A stretch of DNA of 7,229 bases, taken from Bacteroidota bacterium (GTDB lineage Bacteria > Bacteroidota > Ignavibacteria > Kryptoniales > JAKASW01). How positions within the stretch are numbered: the stretch's first letter is position 1; each line of letters starts with the position of its first letter. The position numbers were made by a program, and so were the translations under genes. The notes below the pieces were generated by a model that saw nothing but the letters and a program-made list of their open reading frames with translations, did no database searches and was not told the DNA's origin. The DNA is taken from positions 1-7,229 of the forward strand of contig JAJYJD010000178.1 of NCBI GenBank assembly GCA_021789755.1, written 5' to 3'. Positions 1-6,441 of the stretch are shown here, in pieces.

Positions 1-58
1 AGATCCCGGAGACGGCCAATAACGAGAAGGAAACGGACAAAATACCGCCGAGTCTCAT
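1..58 (-). CDS. N-terminus of a secreted or membrane protein (partial, runs off left edge)
   Basis: Reading leftward from an ATG at 58-56, the 19 visible codons give MRLGGILSVSFSLLAVSGI. This is a positively charged start followed by a long hydrophobic stretch, as expected of a signal peptide or first transmembrane segment. The ATG overlaps the TGA of the upstream glycosyltransferase gene (ATGA, 55-58), the usual sign of translational coupling. AAGGTG (plus-strand 67-72, read on the minus strand) lies 8 nt upstream as a plausible Shine-Dalgarno site. The function cannot be told from so little sequence. Being coupled to a GT9 gene, it could be a cell-envelope protein, but that is only inference. 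The frame stays open to the window edge. Confidence 0.6.
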   Translation of the reverse strand, partial: MRLGGILSVSFSLLAVSGI

Positions 59-1035
59 TGAGACTTCACCTTGAGGAAATCTTGAACTGACCGCAGCACA
101 TCTGCTACGGCGACCCCGGTCAGGTCGTCGGATCCGTCAGGAGGGGTGAGGATTATTTTTCTCCCGACAATGGGTGCCCACCTTGCCGGCGTCATCGGCT
201 TGTTATTCGGATATATCCCAACTACAGGAGTGCCGACGGATGCGGCGAGGTGAATCGGGCCGGTGGAATTCGACACGAAAGAATCTGCCAGTGAGAGCAG
301 GGCGATGAACTCGCGAATAGTGAATGCTCCGGCAGAATTAAGACACCGCGGGTTCCCGGCGGCAATTTGCGAGCAAAGATCGCTCTCCGGAGCGGACCCC
401 GTTATCACAACACTCGTACCCGGATGTTCTGTGATCCCTTCGCAGAGTTCACGGAAGTTCGCTGCACTCCAATCGGCTGCCGACCCGCCGCTTCCCGGGT
501 GAACTGCGACGAATCTGCCGATATTGTTACTCGCGAGAAAAGCTTTGGCCTTCCCCAGTGCGTTCTGGTCTACCTCGAGTCTGATGTCCAGGACGGTTGT
601 TGTGCAGCCGATGGCACGCGCTAACGACATGTTATATTCGGCTTCGCTCTTGACCGAGTCCTTCCGATGTTCGTGCACTCTTCTGTTGTAAAGGAAGGAA
701 TACCAGCGGTAGGCACTTCCGACGCGGACGGGTATTCCAGCCAAAATTGCAGCGACAGCCAGACAAAACCGGGGATAAAGGAAAAGTATGGCATCTGTCC
801 GGAGGCTCCTGAGTTTCTTAGTCGTCGTAAGAATGAACTCCGACTTTTCGTAGGTTGTGACATCGTCGACCGCGTGAAAGGACGCGGCGACTTCTGCAGT
901 ATATCCTTGCACCAGCGCGCTCAGTTCACAGTCCGGGAAACACTGTTTCAGGGAAGCGAACACGGGGAGTGATAGCACGACGTCGCCGATCCTGTCCGTG
1001 CGGCTGATAGTTATCCTTCTGAATTCACGCAACAT
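55..1035 (-). CDS. Glycosyltransferase family 9 protein (heptosyltransferase-like)
   Basis: This is a GT-B fold sugar transferase of the family that includes the ADP-heptose:LPS heptosyltransferases (WaaC/WaaF/RfaF). They add a sugar to LPS core or another glycan at the cytoplasmic face of the inner membrane. At 326 residues it is normal length. From the ATG at 1035, the N-terminal acceptor domain opens with ISRTDRIGDVVLSLP (about residues 10-24), the family's RxGDxxLxxP signature. The C-terminal nucleotide-sugar domain carries VAVHPGSGG (about 176-184) and STGPIHLAASVGTP (about 257-270), the usual (D/S)TGPxHLA motif. A TTG at 1044 in the same frame would add three residues; I prefer the ATG, but neither has a good Shine-Dalgarno site. 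The actual donor and acceptor sugars cannot be read from the sequence. It is divergent from the xseA run and coupled by ATGA overlap to the next leftward gene. Confidence 0.9.
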   Translation of the reverse strand: MLREFRRITISRTDRIGDVVLSLPVFASLKQCFPDCELSALVQGYTAEVAASFHAVDDVTTYEKSEFILTTTKKLRSLRTDAILFLYPRFCLAVAAILAGIPVRVGSAYRWYSFLYNRRVHEHRKDSVKSEAEYNMSLARAIGCTTTVLDIRLEVDQNALGKAKAFLASNNIGRFVAVHPGSGGSAADWSAANFRELCEGITEHPGTSVVITGSAPESDLCSQIAAGNPRCLNSAGAFTIREFIALLSLADSFVSNSTGPIHLAASVGTPVVGIYPNNKPMTPARWAPIVGRKIILTPPDGSDDLTGVAVADVLRSVQDFLKVKSQ

Positions 1036-1061
1036 TGCAAGCAATATAACCCGGCGGCATA

Positions 1062-1067
1062 TTTATA
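1062..1067 (-). promoter_or_regulatory. Candidate -10 element for the glycosyltransferase gene
   Basis: Read on the minus strand this is TATAAA, a 5/6 match to the sigma-70 type -10 box. It would place a transcription start near 1055 and a leader of about 20 nt before the ATG at 1035. No good -35 hexamer lies 16-18 bp upstream. A second AT-rich stretch (TTATATT, about 1044-1050 on the minus strand) is too close to the start codon unless the mRNA is nearly leaderless. If the organism uses a Bacteroidota-type sigma factor this consensus may not apply. Confidence 0.25.
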
Positions 1068-1111
1068 TTCAATTTGCGGCGTGGAACATCTAACATGTTG
1101 GTATTCGTGGC

Positions 1112-1140
1112 TTTAGTTTAACCGCCGGATTCCGTATTAT
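1112..1140 (+). promoter_or_regulatory. Candidate promoter for the xseA-to-ribD run
   Basis: TTTAGT (1112-1117; 3/6 to TTGACA), a 17-bp spacer and TATTAT (1135-1140; 5/6 to TATAAT) form a plausible sigma-70 type promoter. Transcription would start near 1147, only a few bases before the strong Shine-Dalgarno site at 1151 and about 17 nt before the GTG at 1164. The position, just before the first gene of a compact rightward run and in the only sizeable gap of the window, supports it. The weak -35 box and unknown sigma-factor preference limit confidence. Confidence 0.35.
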
Positions 1141-1150
1141 ATTTCAATGT

Positions 1151-1158
1151 GGAGGAGG
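1151..1158 (+). promoter_or_regulatory. Strong Shine-Dalgarno site GGAGGAGG
   Basis: GGAGGAGG is close to a perfect complement of the 16S rRNA 3' tail and sits 5 nt before a GTG codon at 1164. It is by far the best ribosome binding site in the window, yet it lies about 95 nt ahead of the xseA start. It therefore cannot serve xseA directly; it marks the small ORF at 1164-1250. Confidence 0.6.
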
Positions 1159-1163
1159 TTTAA

Positions 1164-1250
1164 GTGAAGGCGTATGATGACCTTGCTGTGAAACCGGTCC
1201 GATCGAAATTGCCCGGTGAGGCGGCACGGAGTCTCAGGGAAGGCGGCTGA
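1164..1250 (+). CDS. Possible 28-residue small protein or leader peptide upstream of xseA
   Basis: GTG at 1164 opens a 28-codon frame ending in TGA at 1248-1250. It reads MKAYDDLAVKPVR, then SKLPGEAARSLREGG. A TAA stands directly before the GTG (1161-1163), so it cannot be the end of a longer protein. The start has an ideal Shine-Dalgarno site 5 nt away, and the stop lies 2 nt before the xseA TTG codon, so ribosomes finishing here could reinitiate on xseA. The peptide is charged and hydrophilic (net basic), with no membrane segment or recognisable family, and no run of a single amino acid that would suggest an attenuator. It may be a real small protein, a coupling leader whose product is unimportant, or chance. 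The strong start signal is the main evidence. Confidence 0.4.
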   Translation: MKAYDDLAVKPVRSKLPGEAARSLREGG

Positions 1251-1252
1251 GG

Positions 1253-2506
1253 TTGCAGGAAGAGAGTAGGACCCTGTTCGACCCCACGGCCGGTTCACCG
1301 CTGGAAGAAAAGGTTTTGAAGGTAAAGGACCTTACCAGGCTCGCGAGGGAAGTCCTGGAAAAGAGTTTCCCGTCGGTGCTGGTGGAGGGCGAGGTTTCGA
1401 ATTTCAAAAGACATATGCCTTCGGGCCATCTGTATTTCACCTTGAAAGACGATGAGGCGCAGATCAGGGTTGTGATGTGGCGCTCCGACGCGGCGCGCGT
1501 CAGGTTCGACGTGAGCGACGGTATGAAGATTATCGTGAAGGGAAGGATCTCGCTTTACGAACCACGCGGGGACTTCCAGCTCTACGCGGTCAGTTTGATC
1601 CCTGCAGGGCAAGGTGCACTCCAGCTTGCGTTCGAGCAGTTGAAGAAGAAACTCGAAGAAGAGGGACTCTTTGCCGAAGAACACAAGAAGCCGATCCCCG
1701 AATTTCCCTCGCGAATAGGAGTCGTTACGTCGATCGAGGGCGCCGCAGTCCGCGACATCATAAGCATCATAAGCAGACGGTTCCCGGCAGTCGAGCTGGT
1801 TATCTACCCGGTCAAAGTGCAGGGCGACGGCGCCGCCGAAGAGATTGCAAATGCAGTGCGCGATTTCAACAGGCTGCGCAAAGTGGACGTGCTTATTGTC
1901 GGAAGAGGCGGCGGGAGCCTGGAAGACTTATGGGCTTTCAACGAGGAGATTGTTGCACGCTCAATATACGACAGCAAGATACCGGTGATCAGCGCCGTCG
2001 GCCACCAGGTGGATTTTACAATATCCGATTTTGTGGCTGACGTAAGGGCGGCCACTCCATCCGCAGCCGCCGAGCTGGTCGTGCCGGACAGACTCGATAT
2101 TTCCGAATCCATTCAGTCGGCGGCACGAAGCATAACTCGAGCGGTCGTCCAGAATCTCGACCGCCTGAGGCTTGAAGTCGACAGGCTCAGCCACCACTAT
2201 GCGCTACGTCAGCCGTTGTTGCTGGCCGATCAGAAATCGCAGCTTGTCGATGAACTGACAAGAAGACTCGAAAGTGAAAGTCAGCATTCGCTGGAGTTAA
2301 AACGACAGCGCTTCTCAGCGCTGGAATTGCATTTGAACGCGCTCAACCCGAAAGCTGTTCTAAGAAGAGGCTACTCTTTTGTGGAAGGCCCGCGGGGCAT
2401 TGTCGGCTCGGTGCGCAATATAAACGTAGGTGAGACCGCGACCGTCCACCTGCACGACGGAGTCCTGGATTCACAAATCACGGGAAAGCATGAGCAAGAA
2501 CGCTAA
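1253..2506 (+). CDS. xseA: Exodeoxyribonuclease VII large subunit
   Basis: Catalytic subunit of exonuclease VII, a cytoplasmic enzyme that degrades single-stranded DNA from either end to short oligonucleotides and acts with several XseB subunits. It has 417 residues against 456 in E. coli; the C-terminal coiled-coil region is shorter. An N-terminal OB fold (about 22-115) includes VEGEVSNF and SGHLYFTLKD. The nuclease domain (about 140-290) includes RIGVVTS, VGRGGGSLEDLWAFN (216-230) and SAVGHQVDFTISDFVAD (247-263). R218, H251 and D254 match the catalytic residues known in E. coli, and D168 probably matches D155. The usual GHE is GHQ here. A helical, coiled-coil-like region (about 280-360) and a short C-terminal segment follow. 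The start is TTG at 1253 with GGGAAGG (1237-1243) 9 nt upstream; an in-frame stop at 1217 rules out anything much longer. A TTG at 1316 would give a start closer to the E. coli one. Confidence 0.97.
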   Translation: MQEESRTLFDPTAGSPLEEKVLKVKDLTRLAREVLEKSFPSVLVEGEVSNFKRHMPSGHLYFTLKDDEAQIRVVMWRSDAARVRFDVSDGMKIIVKGRISLYEPRGDFQLYAVSLIPAGQGALQLAFEQLKKKLEEEGLFAEEHKKPIPEFPSRIGVVTSIEGAAVRDIISIISRRFPAVELVIYPVKVQGDGAAEEIANAVRDFNRLRKVDVLIVGRGGGSLEDLWAFNEEIVARSIYDSKIPVISAVGHQVDFTISDFVADVRAATPSAAAELVVPDRLDISESIQSAARSITRAVVQNLDRLRLEVDRLSHHYALRQPLLLADQKSQLVDELTRRLESESQHSLELKRQRFSALELHLNALNPKAVLRRGYSFVEGPRGIVGSVRNINVGETATVHLHDGVLDSQITGKHEQER

Positions 2507-2732
2507 ACAGAAAGAAGACCTCAATTTCGAGGAATCCCTAAAGAGGCTCGAGGAGATAGTCGAGACGCTCGAGGCGGGCAACGCGCCGCTCGAGGAGTCC
2601 ATCAGATTGTACGAAGAGGGCATGATGCTTGCGAAATCGTGTGTGACACGGCTGGATGAGGCTAAGTTGAAACTGAAAAAAATCCAGAAGAATGCCGGCG
2701 GCGCACTTGAAGAAACAGATATTGAAAACTGA
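2490..2732 (+). CDS. xseB: Exodeoxyribonuclease VII small subunit
   Basis: The 80-residue accessory subunit of exonuclease VII, the same length as in E. coli. It is almost entirely helical and highly charged. The diagnostic core runs from LNFEESLKRLEEIVETLE (about 10-27) through PLEESIRLYEEGMML (about 32-46) to a C-terminal helix rich in Lys and Leu (about 50-68). These helices wrap the XseA coiled coil. The ATG at 2490 lies inside xseA and the two genes overlap by 17 bp, which suggests translational coupling and fixed subunit stoichiometry. The reading frame is open about 60 bp further upstream, but that extension has no family similarity and would lie entirely within xseA, so I chose the internal ATG. 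GGGAAAG just upstream is a weak ribosome site. Confidence 0.95.
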   Translation: MSKNAKQKEDLNFEESLKRLEEIVETLEAGNAPLEESIRLYEEGMMLAKSCVTRLDEAKLKLKKIQKNAGGALEETDIEN

Positions 2733-2734
2733 GC

Positions 2735-2738
2735 GGAG
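2735..2738 (+). promoter_or_regulatory. Shine-Dalgarno site for dxs
   Basis: GGAG lies 5 nt before the dxs ATG at 2744, within the 11-nt gap after the xseB stop. It supports that start codon over downstream in-frame methionines. Confidence 0.6.
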
Positions 2739-2743
2739 AACAA

Positions 2744-4657
2744 ATGGAGTATAAGTATCTCTATTCTATAAATTCACCCGCGGACCTGCGCAAGTTGAAC
2801 GTCAATGAGCTCAAGGTACTCGCGCAAGAGATCCGGGAGTTTCTCATAGACACCATATCGCAGATCGGCGGACACCTCGGCGCGAGTCTCGGTGCAGTCG
2901 AACTGACGCTTGCGCTCCATTATGTTTTCAACACGCCCGAGGATCAGCTTGTTTGGGACGTCGGCCACCAGGGTTACATCCACAAGATACTTACCGGGAG
3001 GCGGGACGTCTTCAAGACGATAAGACAATTCCACGGCATAAGCGGTTTTCTTAAACGTTCGGAGAGTCCGTATGATGTCTTTGGGGCCGGGCACGCGAGC
3101 ACTTCGCTTTCTGCGGCGCTCGGCATTGCCACCGCACGCGATTTCATGGACGAGAAATTCAGAGTTGTCGCGGTTATAGGGGACGGCGCCATGACCGGCG
3201 GTATGGCTTACGAGGCGATGAACAACGCCGGATTCCTGAAGAAGGACATGATCGTGGTTTTGAATGACAACAGGATGTCGATTGCGCCGAACGTCTGGGC
3301 AATTTCCAATTACTTCAGCAGCCTGACCGTCACGGGCGCATACAATAAATTCAAGGCGAACGTGTGGGACCTTACCGGGAAACTGGATTCTGTCGGCGAC
3401 AGGATAAGGAAGGTCGCCGGACGCCTTGAGTCAGGGATGAAAGCTGTCGTCACCCCCGGTATGTTGTTTGAAGCTCTGGGGTTCAGATACTTCGGGCCTT
3501 TCAACGGACACAATGTCTCGCAGCTCGTGACAACTTTCAAAGAAGTAAGAGATCTCAAAGGACCGTTGCTCGTCCACGTCACCACGGAAAAAGGCAAAGG
3601 TTACACTCCCGCTGAGGAGGACAACCAGAGACTGCACGGCGTCGTTGCCTTTGACAAGGTTACCGGTGAGCAGTTCAAAAAGGACGGGCCTCCGTCACTG
3701 ACGAAAGTTTTCGGCGAGGCTCTGGTCGAGGTAGCCCGAAAGAATCCCAAAGTTGTCGGCGTGACGGCTGCGATGCCGGATGGTACGGGCCTGAATATTC
3801 TTCAGAGCGCAATTCCCGATAAATTCTTCGATGTCGGAATAGCCGAACAGCACGCGGTAACTTTTTGCGCCGGAATGGCGACGCAGGGTTACATACCCGT
3901 GGCCGCGATCTACTCGACGTTCCTGCAGAGGGCCTTTGACCAGATGATACACGATGTCGCCATCCAGCATTTGCACGTCGTGTTTGTGCTCGACCGCGGC
4001 GGCCTTGTCGGGGCCGATGGCCCCACTCATCACGGGTCATTCGACCTTTCATATCTCAGGCTGATTCCCGGGATGGTGATCATGTCTCCGAAAGACGAGA
4101 ATGAGCTCCGTGATATGCTGCTTACCGCGGTAAACTACACTGGAGGTCCCATTGCCCTCCGCTATCCGAGAGGGAATGCGCTCAGCCTTCCGAAGACGGA
4201 GATGCGGGAAATCCCTATCGGCAAAGGCGAAGTGGTGAGGAAGGGGAGTGATGTAGCTATCCTGACAGTCGGCCTGATGGTCCAGCATGCCATGAAAGCA
4301 GCTGATATCCTCGAGAAAGAGGGAATCCACGCTGAGGTTGTGAACATGCGATTTGTGAAGCCGATCGACTCCGAGTTGTTAGCCGAGATCGCCGCTGAGT
4401 TCAGTCATCTTGTCACGGTCGAGGATAATACCATCCGGGGCGGATTCGGAAGCGCCGTGCTCGAAACGCTTCATGAACTGGGTAAGCCGGTGCAGGTGTT
4501 GAATCTCGGACTTCCCGACTCCTTCGTCGAACATGGTACTCCTCAGCAGCTTTACGAGCTGGTCGGCCTGCATCCGGAAGGGATTGCAGACAAGGTCGTC
4601 CACTTCATTAACGTCGAGGGGAGTGCTTCGAAAGAATCGGTTCTGGTAAGCAGATAG
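2744..4657 (+). CDS. dxs: 1-deoxy-D-xylulose-5-phosphate synthase
   Basis: Thiamine-diphosphate enzyme that condenses pyruvate and glyceraldehyde 3-phosphate to DXP with loss of CO2. This is the first step of the MEP isoprenoid pathway and a source for thiamine and, in many bacteria, vitamin B6. It has 637 residues against 620 in E. coli. Visible motifs in order: GGHLGAS with H44; DVGHQGYIHKILTGR (72-86); GAGHAST (115-120 region); the ThDP/Mg motif GDG (146-148) ending at N176; GIAEQHAV with catalytic E368; YSTFLQRAFDQ (390-400) with Y390 and R396; DRGGLVGADGPTHHG (417-431) with D425 and H429; and YPRG with R476. These sit two positions before their E. coli counterparts (E370, R398, H431, R478), so the enzyme is expected to be active. 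Small departures from common forms are GHQGYIH for GHQAYPH and DRGG for DRAG. The gene sits 11 nt after xseB; ispA, a common neighbour, is absent. Confidence 0.98.
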   Translation: MEYKYLYSINSPADLRKLNVNELKVLAQEIREFLIDTISQIGGHLGASLGAVELTLALHYVFNTPEDQLVWDVGHQGYIHKILTGRRDVFKTIRQFHGISGFLKRSESPYDVFGAGHASTSLSAALGIATARDFMDEKFRVVAVIGDGAMTGGMAYEAMNNAGFLKKDMIVVLNDNRMSIAPNVWAISNYFSSLTVTGAYNKFKANVWDLTGKLDSVGDRIRKVAGRLESGMKAVVTPGMLFEALGFRYFGPFNGHNVSQLVTTFKEVRDLKGPLLVHVTTEKGKGYTPAEEDNQRLHGVVAFDKVTGEQFKKDGPPSLTKVFGEALVEVARKNPKVVGVTAAMPDGTGLNILQSAIPDKFFDVGIAEQHAVTFCAGMATQGYIPVAAIYSTFLQRAFDQMIHDVAIQHLHVVFVLDRGGLVGADGPTHHGSFDLSYLRLIPGMVIMSPKDENELRDMLLTAVNYTGGPIALRYPRGNALSLPKTEMREIPIGKGEVVRKGSDVAILTVGLMVQHAMKAADILEKEGIHAEVVNMRFVKPIDSELLAEIAAEFSHLVTVEDNTIRGGFGSAVLETLHELGKPVQVLNLGLPDSFVEHGTPQQLYELVGLHPEGIADKVVHFINVEGSASKESVLVSR

Positions 4658-4660
4658 AAT

Positions 4661-5662
4661 ATGGACGACATCAGACTTGGAGTCATCGGCGGCGGGGCGA
4701 TCGCCCAGATCATTCACCTGCCTTTGTTGAAAAAGATCCGCGGCGTGAAGGTGGTGGCCCTTTCCGAGCAGGATAGTCAGAAACTGCAGGCGCTTGGGAA
4801 ACAACACGCGATAACAAGATTGTATAAATCTGCCGAAGAGATGCTTGGCGACCCGGAGGTGGATGTCGTCGATATCTGCACGTCCACCGACAGCCATTTC
4901 GAGATCGCCCGAGCCGCGATTGCAGCCGGGAAAAATGTCCTGGTTGAAAAACCACCTACCGTCAATCACGAGGAATGCGAAGCGCTTGCCAGGCTGGCGG
5001 CCGAGAAGGGGAAAGTCGTTCTTGCCGCTATGAACAACAGGTTCAGATCCGATTTCATGATGCTGAAGAGTTACGTCAGCGACAAGCAGCTCGGAGATGT
5101 GTTCTACGTAAACGCAGCCTGGCACAAACAGGAGCCGAGCACCAAGATGCACGTCGGATCGAGGTCGCAATCCGAACGTGGAGTCATGCTTGATCTCGGC
5201 GTCGTGCTAATAGACCTTGCTCTCTGGCTTCTCGACTTTCCGGATATCAGTGCGGTCAACGCAGCGTTTTTCAGCCGAAGATATAAAAATGTCGAAGATA
5301 TAGCCCTCGTCACTCTCCGGACGAAAAAAGGCGGGATGATAAGGCTCGATGCAAGCTGGGGAATACAGCAGCCGGAAGAGAGTTTCAGGTTTGAGGTCTA
5401 CGGAACGAACGGTACAGCTACACTAAGTCCGCTCCTGCTCCATCATAAAGTGAAAGACGAACTTGTCAGCCTCACGCCCATTCAGAATTCCAAATTTGAA
5501 AACGTCTTTAAACGGAGCTACGAGACCGAGCTGACAAACTTCGTGAGATTTCTCAGCGGCGTCACATCGGAGGGACCGACGATAGGCCAGATGTGCAAGG
5601 TCATGAAGATAGTCGATGCTTCTTATACCTCAGCTAAGCGCGAGAATGCCCTGAGGCTGTAA
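4661..5662 (+). CDS. Gfo/Idh/MocA family oxidoreductase with altered active site
   Basis: A 333-residue protein of the NAD(P)-dependent sugar/inositol dehydrogenase family. The N-terminal Rossmann domain begins LGVIGGGAIAQ (about 6-16), and the family's EKP motif, with the cofactor/active-site lysine, is at 96-98. The C-terminal alpha/beta domain should contain a DxGxH motif before a helix. Here it reads DLGVVLIDLALWLL from D178, so the expected catalytic His is Val182 (codon GTG, 5204-5206). Members lacking this His exist, and some have other chemistry or non-catalytic roles, so the substrate and even activity are uncertain. The start is ATG 3 nt after the dxs stop, with only a weak GGTAAG-like ribosome site. 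The stop overlaps the next gene's ATG (TAATG). Its place between dxs and the SAM-hydrolysing gene shows co-transcription but does not give the substrate. Confidence 0.88.
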   Translation: MDDIRLGVIGGGAIAQIIHLPLLKKIRGVKVVALSEQDSQKLQALGKQHAITRLYKSAEEMLGDPEVDVVDICTSTDSHFEIARAAIAAGKNVLVEKPPTVNHEECEALARLAAEKGKVVLAAMNNRFRSDFMMLKSYVSDKQLGDVFYVNAAWHKQEPSTKMHVGSRSQSERGVMLDLGVVLIDLALWLLDFPDISAVNAAFFSRRYKNVEDIALVTLRTKKGGMIRLDASWGIQQPEESFRFEVYGTNGTATLSPLLLHHKVKDELVSLTPIQNSKFENVFKRSYETELTNFVRFLSGVTSEGPTIGQMCKVMKIVDASYTSAKRENALRL

Positions 5663-6435
5663 TGCCCACAATTTCATTGCTGACTGATTTCGGCAGCAAA
5701 GATTATTTTGTCGGCGTCATGAAGGGGGTAATCTCTTCCATAAATCCTGTAGCCCGCGTCATCGACCTCTCGCATGACATAGAGCCGCAGAACGTACCGC
5801 AGGCGGCATTCGCTCTCTGGGCATCCCGTGAATACTTCCCCGACGACTCTATCTTCGTTTGTGTTGTCGACCCCGGCGTGGGAAGTGATCGCAAAATTAT
5901 CTGCGGCACCATCGACGGACAGATGTTCATCGCACCCGACAACGGGCTCCTTGATTACGTTGCAGCCGAGGGAACTGAGAAGAGCTTTTATGTCGTGACC
6001 AATCCGCAGTATTTTCTTCCGCATGTCGGGACTACTTTTCACGGCAGGGACATTTTTGCTCCCGTTGCCGCGCACCTGTCTCGTGGAGTGAGACTGCGTG
6101 AACTTGGCGCACCATTCAACTACCCGCACGTAGAGAGATTTTATCGAGAGATCGCGGAGGGCAAGAACGGGGGGAAAATCGTCTATCAAGATAGGTTCGG
6201 AAACGTCTTCACGAATTTTCTTTGGAACGATGCTCTGCTGAGCGGTCACGCAGTTGTGAGACTTGGAAACAGGACCATAAAGGAATTCTATCAGTCCTAC
6301 TCTTCATCGCGATCCCGGCGCATCGTCGGCGTCAAGGGGAGCAGTGGTCTTCTGGAACTCGCGATCAATCTGGGAAACGCGGCGAAGTCACTCAAGTCGT
6401 CAATCGGACAGAGGTTGACTCTGACACTCGAATAG
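5662..6435 (+). CDS. SAM hydroxide adenosyltransferase (SAM hydrolase, DUF62 family)
   Basis: A 257-residue member of the family once called SAM-dependent chlorinase/fluorinase or DUF62. Most bacterial and archaeal members use water or hydroxide to split S-adenosylmethionine into adenosine and methionine. Visible blocks are LLTDFGSKDYFVGVMKG (about 6-22), FVCVVDPGVGSDRK (65-78), FIAPDNGLLDYV (89-100), TFHGRDIFAPVAAHLSRG (125-142) and YQDRFGNVFTNF (175-186). D70, R77 and H127 match the Asp-Arg-His triad that defines the hydroxide enzymes in both identity and spacing. No extra loop of the kind found in the true fluorinase is evident near residues 90-115, so halogenation is unlikely. The ATG overlaps the previous stop by one base (TAATG), which implies coupled translation. 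Its physiological role in such operons is poorly known. Confidence 0.92.
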   Translation: MPTISLLTDFGSKDYFVGVMKGVISSINPVARVIDLSHDIEPQNVPQAAFALWASREYFPDDSIFVCVVDPGVGSDRKIICGTIDGQMFIAPDNGLLDYVAAEGTEKSFYVVTNPQYFLPHVGTTFHGRDIFAPVAAHLSRGVRLRELGAPFNYPHVERFYREIAEGKNGGKIVYQDRFGNVFTNFLWNDALLSGHAVVRLGNRTIKEFYQSYSSSRSRRIVGVKGSSGLLELAINLGNAAKSLKSSIGQRLTLTLE

Positions 6436-6441
6436 GCGAGC

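Larger units (their letters stand above)
1036..1163. other. Divergent intergenic region
   Basis: These 128 bases separate the leftward glycosyltransferase from the rightward xseA run and are clearly more A+T rich than the flanking genes. They contain candidate promoters for both directions, an 8-bp palindrome AACATGTT (1092-1099), and 7-bp inverted copies CCGGCGG (1051-1057) and CCGCCGG (1122-1128). No RNA gene, riboswitch or convincing terminator hairpin is visible. Confidence 0.7.

Noticed and set aside
1051..1128. Inverted repeats CCGGCGG / CCGCCGG at the ends of the intergenic region
   Set aside because: The arms are only 7 bp, 64 bp apart and do not extend; a hairpin with such a loop is weak and chance is likely.
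1477..2040. Arginine-rich 187-codon frame within xseA
   Set aside because: It is an alternative frame of the conserved XseA nuclease domain; the Arg-rich composition is typical of an out-of-frame reading.
4379..5170. Long antisense open frame (263 codons) across the dxs-oxidoreductase junction
   Set aside because: It is fully opposite two well-supported genes, has no recognisable motifs, and is explained by codon bias of the sense strand.
5674..6249. Antisense open frame (191 codons) inside the SAM hydrolase gene
   Set aside because: It is a shadow of a clearly conserved coding sequence, with no family signature of its own.
5662..6435. Possible halogenating (fluorinase or chlorinase) enzyme
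   Set aside because: The Asp70-Arg77-His127 triad of hydroxide adenosyltransferases is complete and no fluorinase-type insertion loop is apparent.
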